Positions 11,398-19,980 of a stretch of 39,420 nucleotides of DNA are shown piece after piece. Under the pieces are notes generated by a model. The model was not told where the DNA came from. It ran no database searches and was given only the letters and a program-made list of their open reading frames with translations. The stretch spans positions 1 to 39,420 of the forward strand of contig QPMI01000025.1 in assembly GCA_004431415.1 (NCBI GenBank), in the 5' to 3' direction. The position numbers were made by a program, and so were the translations under genes. Every line of letters starts with the position of its first letter. Positions within the stretch are counted from its first letter, which is position 1. The DNA is from Cyanophora paradoxa. Its lineage: Eukaryota > Glaucocystophyceae > Cyanophorales > Cyanophoraceae.

Positions 11398-12782
11398 ATG
11401 CCAGCAACTGGAAGAATAGTTAGAAGAACCACTGAGCAACTGCAAGGTAACCTACTGCCCATCACAATTCCAAAGGAGGAAAAGGGGAATCTCGAATTGT
11501 AAAAAAGTCAGAGATGAAAGAGCTTGTCCCAGTAGAGATCCCAGTTGCTATTGCAGTGAAAGAAACCAGCAAGATTGCCAAGAGATTCTATGATGTGAGA
11601 ACTGGTTACAAAGGGCTTCAAGCTATGAGGGCTGAGTTACCTGATGAATCCTATAAGCAGTTGCAAGAGTTCTATAAAAAACAAGAGGTAGTTCAGATCA
11701 ATGCACCAGCTATATCTAGGAAGAGAGATCCCATGGTCCCAATCAGGCAACCCCTTGATACCTATGTGATTGATTTGCTCTTTTTCCCAGCTTATAAGAA
11801 ACAAAACAATGGCTATGATACCTTTATGACTGCTATGGAATCAACACTGAGAACTGGGTATATCATACCTATAAGAGATAAATCAGCTCTCACTACATTA
11901 GCTGCATTTAAGCAACTTGAAATGAGAGTGGCAAGACCCATAGTAAAAGTTCAATCAGATGCTGGGAGTGAATTCCAAAATCGAATATTCCAGGAGTATT
12001 TATCTAGTAAATACATAGAACACCAAGTGAGTGGAACTGCTGACCATAGAAGCCAAGGTCGAATTGAAGCCTTTAACAAGCAGATTAAGAGACTGATCAC
12101 AAACTACTGCATAGCTAATAACACAGCTAGATTCTTTGATGTGTTAGGTGATATTGAGTATAATTACAATAATACAGTTCACTCAGCTACTAAGATGAAG
12201 CCAGGTGAAACTACAGAGGAGCATTACAGGTATATAGTGGGATTAGAAGATGAGAGATTCAAGAAATCAATAGCTTATCTTGATACCATGCAGCCTGGCA
12301 TGTTTGTTAGAGTGAAAGTTGAGAAGAACCCCTTTGCTAAACAGGGTAACAATTGGTCTAGGATGGTTTACACAGTTGATAGTAGGGAAGGCTTTAAGTT
12401 TAAGCTAAGGAGTCCCACTGGTGAGATCATAGATAACAGGTTTGCATTCCATGAGCTGTTGCCTGTGAATGCAGTTGAGTATCTGGAAACACCTACAGTG
12501 GATGCCTTGGAGCAAGCTAAAGAGGAAGCCAGGGTTGATGCTGCTATAAGGAGAGAGGGCATTGAGGCTGCTAATGAAGTCCCAGATAAGCCTTTGATAG
12601 AAGCTAGAAAGGAGAAGACTGGCAAGGTTAATAGGGAACTCAAAAAGCTCACTATAGCAGGGACACAGAAACTTTCAGAAGTGAATAGCCAGAGATGGTA
12701 TAATGACTTTCAGACTACTAAGGAGTCATATACAGCCCCTAAACCTCAAAGAACACTAAGAGAAAGGACCAAAACTAGCTAG
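11398..12782 (+). pseudogene. Retroviral-type (rve) DD35E integrase; main domain intact, N-terminus frameshifted
   Basis: By comparison with element 2 the gene starts at 11,398 (MPATGRIVRRTTEQLQGN) and meets a frame change near 11,490. The remaining frame from 11,514 is open for 422 codons. The catalytic core has the first Asp in YVIDLLFFP, the second in VQSDAGSEF, and Glu in GRIEAFNK, with exactly 35 residues between the last two: a DD35E triad. The C-terminus has a small basic beta domain (KQGNNWSRMVYTV) and a charged tail. It would insert the element into host DNA. A start at 11,514 might still give an almost complete enzyme lacking about 35 residues. Confidence 0.85.
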
Positions 12783-13146
12783 TTTCATAGCCGAAAACTC
12801 GTTTTTTCCAAATATATGTATGTGTGATATACATATATGCATATGATATACACATCAACGTGTAGATCTTCTCAAGCGCTTCACAACGCTATGCAGAACG
12901 CTGCAAGTTGACTATCTGGTGATGAGATACAAGCGTTTGAAGATGCCGATTATCGATTTTTCGAGATTTCGGAATGATGCATCATAATGATGTAATAATG
13001 ATGTATCATAAACATATAACATATATATATCGCCGTGATCGTCATGATCTCCCGAGTTCGATGGTGTGTCATATATATCATATACATTTGCATCGTCATT
13101 ATGACATCATTTCGTAAAATTACACGTCCGTCATCGTCTTTTTCCG
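12783..13146. other. AT-rich non-coding stretch after integrase
   Basis: No open frame or known gene seen. It holds short palindrome-like runs built from ATATACATAT and GATGTATCAT/ATGATGCATCAT words. It begins the 1.9-kb non-coding right end of element 1. Confidence 0.6.
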
Positions 13147-13267
13147 CAGCGAACAGATAAGTGAACAGTTAAGGAGACAACTATTGTAATAGTGGACTGC
13201 AACAACAATTGAAAACAAGATCTGTGGGAAAGCTATTGAAAGACAATGAAGCAAATTGCGAACAATT

Positions 13268-13352
13268 AAGTGAACAGTTAAGTGGACACCTGTTGGGAGC
13301 AGGCAGTGTCTACTCGTTTATCGTGAAACGGTGTCCACTTAACTGTTCATTT
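13268..13352. repeat. 23-bp inverted repeat in element 1 right end
   Basis: The left arm 13,268-13,290 (AAGTGAACAGTTAAGTGGAC...) pairs with 13,330-13,352 at 22 of 23 positions. AGTGAACAGTTAAG occurs once more as a direct copy at 13,160-13,173. Element 2 has an analogous GTGAAC array with an inverted copy at the matching place. Confidence 0.8.
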
Positions 13353-13578
13353 AACTGTTGACGAAAACCCATGCATTATGACATCATATCATTAAACCCC
13401 ATACAAAACACTAAAATGCATGTATCTCTTCACCAACTCATCATCTTACAAAGATAAAAACAGATTCGGAATCCTCTTAACGAGACCAGCGTGACTATGT
13501 AAGTATCATAGGCTCAATAATTCATATGTTAATAAGCATCTCCCCTTCATTCCCCCTATTATATAATATTTATATTAA

Positions 13579-14299
13579 AGTGGACTCAAGGTTGACTCAT
13601 ATTAATCGTAAAAGTAGTAAAAGTATATGGATTTTGTTACGAATTCAATGCAAGGGTTGACTAAGTGGGTTGAGTTGACTCAAATTTCACAGAAAATATT
13701 TGGGACCTAAAGTTTTCTAAAAAGGATTTCAAAAAATGTGTCAACTCCCCCCACTTAGTCAACCCTGACCATAAACAGTAAGGATTTGAGCTAACATGTA
13801 TCACAAAGTGAACATTTTGAGTCCACTTAGAAGATCCACCTAACAATTTAGAGTCAAATTTACTTGGGAATTCGATTTGTATGAAAAAGTGAGTCCACCC
13901 TGACCATATTCAATAAGCATTCCTCTTAATCCCCTTGTTTATATTTACATTGATTAATATTTAATACTAAGTGGACTCATGGTTGATTCATATTAATCGT
14001 AAAAGGAGTAAATGTATATAAAAATGTGACCATTTCAATGCTAAGGTTGACTAAGTGGGTTGAGTTGACTCAAATTTCAGAGGAAATTTTGAGATCCAAA
14101 GAATATTCTATAAAAGATTTTGAAAAATGTGTCAACTCCCCCCACTTAGTCAACCCTGACCATATACAGTAAGCATAAGAACTTAAATGTATCACAAAGT
14201 GAACATTATGAGTCCACTTAGAAGATCCAATTTTGAAATATAAGTTGATTTTGCTTGAAATTTCAAAGTTGATCTAAAAGTGAGTCCACCCTGATTGAT
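13579..14299. repeat. Two tandem 391-bp repeat units with internal hairpins
   Basis: Unit A starts at 13,579 and unit B at 13,970 with AGTGGACTCA followed by a GTTGA(C/T)TCATATTAATCG core. Each holds an inverted pair: GGTTGACTAAGTGGGTTGAG (13,655 and 14,045) against GTCAACTCCCCCCACTTAGT (13,740 and 14,131). The loop is about 60 nt. Both end near GTGAGTCCACCCTGA. A single diverged copy of the same hairpin sits at 7510-7700. Confidence 0.85.
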
Positions 14300-14456
14300 T
14301 ATGGTAACAAAGTTGACTAAGTTGACTAAATTGAGTCATCTTAAGAAATTCAAGGAGACTAAGAGTTCAAAATGTTTATGAAAAGTGAGTCAACTTAGAC
14401 CACTTATGGTAACAAAGTTAAATATTTAATTGATTTAATAGGAAAAGAACATGATT

Positions 14457-14682
14457 TAATCGAATTTATTGATATAATTCCGATTAGATTCATTTAGGAT
14501 TCAATTAAGATTAATCGAAGTTATAGATATAATTCCGATTAACTACAATTAAGATACAATATCGATTAATCGAGTTTATCGATATAAAATCGATTAAATT
14601 AATTGAAAATGCATTTAAAAATATGAAAATTCATGTGAAAATTCAAATAAATTAATCGATTTTATTGATATAACATCGAATC
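14457..14682. repeat. Four 30-bp dyad iterons next to the hairpin
   Basis: Copies start at 14,457, 14,512, 14,567 and 14,653. Each begins TAATCGA, has TTAT-GATATAA in the middle, and the first three end CGATTA, so the outer six bases are inverted repeats. The first three are spaced exactly 55 bp apart. The last copy ends at 14,682, directly before the hairpin at 14,683. This layout resembles binding sites for an initiator or integrase; function is inferred. Confidence 0.75.
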
Positions 14683-14755
14683 ACACATATGAATATTCAT
14701 ATTTTAATCCTGAGGCGGAACGCCGAGGGATTAAAATATGAATATTCATATGTGT
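14683..14755. repeat. Hairpin H1: 28-bp perfect stem, 17-nt loop
   Basis: The arm 14,683-14,710 begins ACACATA and ends AATCC; 14,728-14,755 is its exact reverse complement. The loop is TGAGGCGGAACGCCGAG, which can itself pair GGCG-GAA-CGCC. It lies exactly where the AT-rich end of element 1 meets the truncated helicase of element 2. Hairpin H2 at 21,660-21,738 belongs to the same family. Confidence 0.9.
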
Positions 14756-16419
14756 CCTGTCCAGATGTGGAAGCGCTGGTCTTTGTTGCCCTTCCCAGAG
14801 AGGGCACCTGCCAATGTCCTCACAAGGAATTTGCCAGTCTCTTGATCTTTGAATGGCTCATACACGATTTTCTTGATTTCTTCCATGACATTCCCATCAA
14901 TCATAGGGGCATATGGATAGCCACAAGTCCTACTGACATACTCATCAGCTTTGGCTGGGCGAAAGACCTTATTTTGAAGGTCATAGACTCCATTGGTAAA
15001 CCCAATCAGCTCCTTAGATTCATCCATACTGGCAGCTATTTCAGTGTCAGCAAAGTGAGCCTTGGCCTCTTTGATGATGGAATCTTTGAATCCACATTTC
15101 AGGAGCTGTTTGGAAATTTCAAGGCATTTCTTGGCATTCTCCTCATACTTTGAGCTTTCATCTGGATCAGCAGCAGCTGAACGAGTGTTTTCCATTGCCT
15201 CCTTCATAAAAAGCTTCATGACATCAGTGGAAAGCACTTTGCGCAGTGTATGGGGTTCCTTTTCAGCTCTCCACAGTCCAGTGAGCTTATTCCTGACAAA
15301 CCAGATGTCTTTTTGATTGGCATCATAGCGGAATTGGTCTTTTTGTGTGTGGTACAGGACTTCAGCCACATTGTAATGACCCCCATTTGAAGCAATGGCA
15401 TTTTTAATGGCCTGCTTGAGGTCTCCCTTATTGGTAAACAGCTGAATATATAGATCCAGATTATCAGCTTTGAGCCAATAGACAAGAGAAGCATATGCCA
15501 ATGGCTTTACTGAGCTACCTTTTTGGAAGCTCTGCCAAGCCTTGTCACACGCCTCAGCCCTATACTTGCTGCTCTGTTGGCTGAATTTGTGCCAGATGGC
15601 CAGTACTTTGTCCTCAGGCATTTTCTTGTCTTTCATAGTGCTTGTCAGGGCCAAGCCAACATTAATCCAGTCAGCATAGCCATCAGCTCGTTTTTCACTG
15701 AGTCCCATCACAAGCTTTTCTAGCTCTTCAGTGGTGATGATTTCGCTGGAATAATCATTATTTTTGGGCAGCTGCTGGGCAGGCTCCTCCTTCTCTGGAA
15801 GAGTGAGCAGGGCCTCCTTGCCAGTGAGAAGCTGGACAAAGAAATCAGTGTCCTCATGGGATGTTAGCTTGGTGAACACAGTGTTCCAGCATGGTTCCTC
15901 ATAGGTGCTGCTCTTGTCAGCAAGAGCCTTCTCTTTACAGCACCCAAGGCACACAAGCGCCCTGTTGTTGTTGTAAACAGATGGATCATAGTCCTCATGA
16001 GGCTTGAGCCCAGCCCTCTCAAGGAAAACAGGGAAATCCCTGTAGATGCCATGAAGGGTGGTACATACCATGTGGGCACTCACTTTGTAGCATGGATCCT
16101 GTGTGTCTTTTTTTATCAGCAGCCTTGATCTGGTGGAGATGGCAATGGTGCTGATGTGGACACCAAGTGCCTTGGCCAGCTTTTCAGCCTTGGAGTTAAT
16201 TAGCCCAAGTCCCTCATCATCAACCTCATCAACAGGCAGAACCTGTTCGAAATCAATGTAGAGCTTGGTGAATTTATGGCCACTCAAGTACTCAGCCATG
16301 TGCTTGTTGCCTGAGGCAATCAATTTGAGTGCCTCAGTGACCCTGATGGTCACAGTGCTGGCTTCGCGACTGCCAATGATGCTTGTTAGGAAGGTGCCAA
16401 TGATGCTGGTGGATGCCAT
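14746..16419 (-). pseudogene. Primase-helicase of element 2, truncated at Walker A
   Basis: Start MASTSIIGTFLTSIIG at 16,419. The primase part resembles element 1: KLYIDFEQ for the acidic motif, KVSAHMV, DYDPSVY and CLGCCK. PriCT-2 is next (WINVGLALT ... SLVYWLKADN). The following region (GFTNGVYDLQNKVF, then RTLAGALSGKGNKDQRFHIW) matches the D5_N-type SF3 helicase, not the DUF5906-like core of element 1. The frame is lost after HIWTGH, just where the Walker A loop should begin, because hairpin H1 starts there. About 550 of an expected 800 or more residues remain. Divergent from the polymerase gene. Without the P-loop it cannot be an active helicase; the primase part is uninterrupted. Confidence 0.8.
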
Positions 16420-16533
16420 TCTACTATAGGGTGAGATAATTATTTCAGTGAACTATACCCTTAAGTACTTTTCGAAAAAAGGAGTAACTCAAATCAATTT
16501 TTCGGACCCCCCTCCCCCCTGCCCCCTGCCCCC

Positions 16534-16725
16534 TCACACATAGGGATCCCGCTTTCTCGGCCGCCCCCTCCTGTCTGGGGTCGCCTCCTCAAACAGATAC
16601 CTGATACACAGGAGAGCCCCAGCCTTGTATGTGCTGACCCTCACGTATGTTTTGTGGAGCTCGCGAAACTCTGGATCGTTTTGAATCCTGCGCTTGATGT
16701 ACCTCATTTGCTTGGTGTACGCCAT
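16534..16725 (-). CDS. Small basic protein with GRPRK tail (63 aa)
   Basis: Start MAYTKQMRYIKRRIQNDPEF at 16,725, ending GRPRKRDPYV. A basic helix is followed by an AT-hook-like GRPRK. It resembles the broken gene at 3966-4209 of element 1 (KRYREDPAYREYK ... GRPIK). It lies between helicase and polymerase, transcribed with the helicase. A role in binding AT-rich element DNA is inferred. A C-rich run (about 16,505-16,534) follows its stop. Confidence 0.6.
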   Translation of the reverse strand: MAYTKQMRYIKRRIQNDPEFRELHKTYVRVSTYKAGALLCIRYLFEEATPDRRGRPRKRDPYV

Positions 16726-16834
16726 TGCTGGATGTGTTCCTCTTATAGTATAGTTGAGATTTCTTTTTAAATAGGGATCGCGGGGTTTATTCTCATTGAG
16801 CGCTGCGAATTTTCCACAATATACCCATTTAAAG

Positions 16835-16873
16835 ATTATTTTCGTACCTATATATAAGTACAACCCCCCAACC
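16835..16873 (+). promoter_or_regulatory. Promoter of DNA polymerase gene: conserved 16-mer plus TATA box
   Basis: ATTATTTTCGTACCTA at 16,835-16,850 is followed directly by TATATAAGTA (16,851-16,860) and the ATG at 16,874. The 16-mer recurs at 4333-4348 in element 1. The region also separates the divergent minus-strand GRPRK gene, so it may act in both directions. Confidence 0.5.
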
Positions 16874-19800
16874 ATGCCCCGCCCCAGCCACTACCAAATT
16901 AAGGAGCTCCAGGACAAGATTCTCGGGAATCTTGCGTTCCTACTGGCCAATCACTCCATCAGTGAAAGCGAATATGAATCATACATAAGCCAAACCAACA
17001 AGAAGCTCAAGGGGCTTCAAGCTCTCAATCGAGAGCTATTAGGGAAAATCGACGCCCTTGATGAGACTGATCGCCTTGGCCACATTCAAGTCGAACAAAC
17101 AACCACAACTCAAGTCAGAGGAGATGAATACACTACCTTAATAAATGAGCATCGTGCTCTAAATAATAAATACATCGATTTCACAATCAGGGCTCAGCAC
17201 CAGATCCTGACCACTCAAGAGTTTATAGACACCTACTCTGAGGAACTCCACACAAGGCTCCAAGATGCCATCAATTCACAGATGTCGATTAAAACTCGCT
17301 TTACATTTGTCTGTCGCTTTTCGAAGGCCAATAATTCGAGAGATTTCATAACGAAACATATCTACAGCAGCTATGCCATAATGACAAGATCTCGAATCCT
17401 CACAAAAGAGACTGCTAAACTTGCCAAGGAATGCCAGTCGCAAATTAATGTCACAGATAGCTACAGATTAGAGAGCATCCAAGCCCTCAGGGTCATTGTT
17501 CTCTCCTTTAAACCCATCTCAGGAGGTGCTTTTATCCCACTCCCAGAGTGGCTAAAAAATAAACGAGCTATTGTCAATGTCAATAACAAGGACAATAGAT
17601 GCTTTGAGTATGCTATCCTTTCTTATATTCACAAGGACGAAGTAAATAGCCACAAGCGCAATGAGACTTCCCAATACAGGAGGTGGTTCAAAAAAGAACT
17701 GAATTTCGAGGGCATTGAGTTTCCTGTAAAGGCAGATGCTGATACTATTGATCTCTTTGAAAATCTCAATCCAGCGATCTCTATTAATATTTACGACCCC
17801 TCTAACTCTACAGAAGAAATTAATCTACTCCACAACAGCTCCTCAAGGAACAGGAAACACCAAGTGGATCTGCTGCTAATTACAGACGAAAATGGTAACA
17901 GTCATTATACCACAATATTCAGCATGTCCAGAGTCTTAGCTAAAAATGATAAGCAGCGACTCCATTTCTGTAAAACCTGTTCCAACCACTTCAAGACTGA
18001 GGAGAAGCTTCAATCCCACATTCAAAGCAAACGTTGTGTGGATTGGAAGACAAGTGCTGGAGAGACCCCAAAACAACCCACATTCATTGAATTTGGTCTT
18101 AAACATCTCTCAAAGACTGTATTCCTCCCCGTGATTGCCTATTGCTATTTCGATTATGAAACAGATATTTCTGGTATGTTCAAGATCAAATCAATCTCAC
18201 TGACAGCTCTTCATAATAATAGAGTAGTACTCACTAAAACCCCCTCCAACATCTTTGAGCTCCTGAGTACCCTCGACAGCACAGCCCCAGAGCTATTCAA
18301 AGCCCTATTTACCAACATCCCAATGTCACTGACCAAAGAGCAGAAACGTACCCATTACCTTGCTAAAACCTGCTACATCTGCCAAGGTGATTTCACCCAA
18401 GACAATTATAAAGTGAGGGATCACGACCACCAAACTGGCGATTTTGTAGGCACTGCTTGTCGCAAATGTAATCTCCACAGACGCACCAGCAATCTCACCA
18501 AGATTCCCATAGTGACCAATGATCTGTCCCTATCTGGAACGCAGATATTCAAGGCAGTCGCCTTAAATCCCGAAAAAAGGGTGGAAGTCCTCGCGAAATC
18601 GTTTGACAACTACATGTCGATCACTTGGGGTTGCTTTAAATTCATTGACATCAAAAACTTTATTGATTATGGCGTCCAGAATGTCAATGACCTTCAAGAA
18701 AAGTTCCAGCTTTTCCGCCAGAAATCACACAAAACTTTTGGGATGGATGCTGCCCACTATGTCTCAAGTCCAGGGCTTTCGTGGGACAGCATGCTATCGA
18801 TTACCAAGCCCAAAATCGAACTCCTCTCCAACCTTGATATGTACAACATGGTTGAAGGCATGATCAGGGGAGGCCTTTCGATTATGAATCATAAATATGC
18901 CAAAAAGGAAAGGGACAGCCACATTATATATTTGGATGCCAATAACCTATATGGTTATGCCCTGTCCCAAAAGCTACCCCTCTCGAATTTCCAATGGCAC
19001 CCAGAACCCTCAAATTACGACCTGTCATCAGCAGAGGGGGCCATCTTAGAAGTTGACATCCATTATCCCCAGCACCTCCATCAACTCCACAAAGAACTGC
19101 CTCTTGTCATCAAGAGAACAGAAGATGGGCTACAAGCAGCCTGCGAAGACATATCCAACTTTGTGGTGTCGAAACCTTTGCTCCAATTCATGGTAGCGCA
19201 AGGCTTAAAGGTCACCAAAATCCACAGGGTGCTAACATTTACACAGGCTGCCTTTATGAAGCCCTACGTCGAATCCAATGCCCAAAACCGCAGAGCAGCC
19301 CCTTCCAAACCCGAAAAGGACTTCTTTAAAATCATGAACAATAGCCTTTTCGGCAAAACCATTGAGAAAGTGAGAGGAAGGTCTAATGTCAAGATTGCCA
19401 CCAACGAAAAGCAATTTATGAAATACGCCAGATCGCCCCTACTCAAAGCAGAAACAAGACTAAGCGATTCAGCAGTAGCCTTCGAAATGCTACAAAAAGA
19501 TGTCAAGTTAGATAAGCCCATAGCAATTGGGGCAGTTGTTTTAGATCTTGCCAAGCTGCGCCTATTTGATTATTATTATAACACCATCAAGCGGAAATGG
19601 CCAGACTGTAAACTGCTTTTTACTGATACAGATTCGCTTTGCCTTCAAATAAATTCGAAAACTATAGCAAAAGACCTACAAGACATTGATACCCACCCCA
19701 CAGAGCTTGGCAAGTTCAAAGATGAGTTTGAGGGCAGAACCATTACTGAATATGCTGGGGTAAGGCCGAAATGTTACAGCATTAAAACAGGTGATGAGGA

Positions 19801-19969
19801 AATAAAAAAACTGGCAGGTGTTTGTAAGGAGACCATTCAAACAGATCTGTCTTTCCAAGATTATAAAGACCATGTGCTCCACCAAAAACCCAAGCAAATC
19901 GAAATGACTGTCCAAAAGAAGCTTGAAAATGAGACCTACAATGTGAAGATGTCAAAGATTGCTTTCTAA
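16874..19969 (+). CDS. DNA polymerase B, protein-primed (Polinton-type), intact, 1031 aa
   Basis: The start at 16,874 (MPRPSHYQIKEL) was chosen because it aligns with MPRITNKL in element 1; the frame runs 26 codons further upstream. Order by residue: coiled N-terminus; Cys/His domain DNRCFEYAIL (about 240) to HYTTI (about 344), reminiscent of a papain-like fold; C2H2-like finger (366-391); exonuclease Exo I FDYETD (about 426); endonuclease VII-like zinc unit CYICQGDF ... DHDHQTG ... CRKCNLH (499-535); polymerase motifs DANNLYGY (about 688), MNNSLFGK (about 820) and DTDS (about 917). It copies linear DNA, probably from a terminal protein primer. It ends 11 nt before the integrase, suggesting one transcript. 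Confidence 0.93.
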   Translation: MPRPSHYQIKELQDKILGNLAFLLANHSISESEYESYISQTNKKLKGLQALNRELLGKIDALDETDRLGHIQVEQTTTTQVRGDEYTTLINEHRALNNKYIDFTIRAQHQILTTQEFIDTYSEELHTRLQDAINSQMSIKTRFTFVCRFSKANNSRDFITKHIYSSYAIMTRSRILTKETAKLAKECQSQINVTDSYRLESIQALRVIVLSFKPISGGAFIPLPEWLKNKRAIVNVNNKDNRCFEYAILSYIHKDEVNSHKRNETSQYRRWFKKELNFEGIEFPVKADADTIDLFENLNPAISINIYDPSNSTEEINLLHNSSSRNRKHQVDLLLITDENGNSHYTTIFSMSRVLAKNDKQRLHFCKTCSNHFKTEEKLQSHIQSKRCVDWKTSAGETPKQPTFIEFGLKHLSKTVFLPVIAYCYFDYETDISGMFKIKSISLTALHNNRVVLTKTPSNIFELLSTLDSTAPELFKALFTNIPMSLTKEQKRTHYLAKTCYICQGDFTQDNYKVRDHDHQTGDFVGTACRKCNLHRRTSNLTKIPIVTNDLSLSGTQIFKAVALNPEKRVEVLAKSFDNYMSITWGCFKFIDIKNFIDYGVQNVNDLQEKFQLFRQKSHKTFGMDAAHYVSSPGLSWDSMLSITKPKIELLSNLDMYNMVEGMIRGGLSIMNHKYAKKERDSHIIYLDANNLYGYALSQKLPLSNFQWHPEPSNYDLSSAEGAILEVDIHYPQHLHQLHKELPLVIKRTEDGLQAACEDISNFVVSKPLLQFMVAQGLKVTKIHRVLTFTQAAFMKPYVESNAQNRRAAPSKPEKDFFKIMNNSLFGKTIEKVRGRSNVKIATNEKQFMKYARSPLLKAETRLSDSAVAFEMLQKDVKLDKPIAIGAVVLDLAKLRLFDYYYNTIKRKWPDCKLLFTDTDSLCLQINSKTIAKDLQDIDTHPTELGKFKDEFEGRTITEYAGVRPKCYSIKTGDEEIKKLAGVCKETIQTDLSFQDYKDHVLHQKPKQIEMTVQKKLENETYNVKMSKIAF

Positions 19970-19980
19970 TCCCAATATAG

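Larger units (their letters stand above)
1..14755 (+). mobile_element. Element 1: decayed Polinton/virophage-like provirus, left end outside window
   Basis: All recognised genes run on the plus strand: minor capsid-like, major capsid, packaging ATPase, small proteins, primase-SF3 helicase, GIY-YIG nuclease, DNA polymerase B, rve integrase. They are followed by about 1.9 kb of repeats ending in a perfect hairpin. A protein-primed type PolB with a retroviral-type integrase is the Polinton/Maverick signature; adding an SF3 helicase and GIY-YIG nuclease recalls mavirus-type virophages. Base composition is far more AT-rich than the host part. Frameshifts break at least seven genes, so the copy is unlikely to be autonomous; the nuclease is intact and the integrase has one N-terminal shift. 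The left end and any terminal inverted repeat lie outside the window. Confidence 0.88.

Noticed and set aside
14683-14755. H1 as a simple MITE inserted in the helicase gene
   Set aside because: The sequence on the far side of H1 does not continue the helicase, and no target duplication is seen.
14689-15153. Plus-strand 154-codon frame opposite the element 2 helicase
   Set aside because: It is a shadow of the minus-strand primase-helicase, which has recognisable motifs.
16796-16873. Upstream start for the element 2 polymerase
   Set aside because: It would include the TATA box and conserved promoter motif in the coding region; the ATG at 16,874 aligns with the element 1 start.
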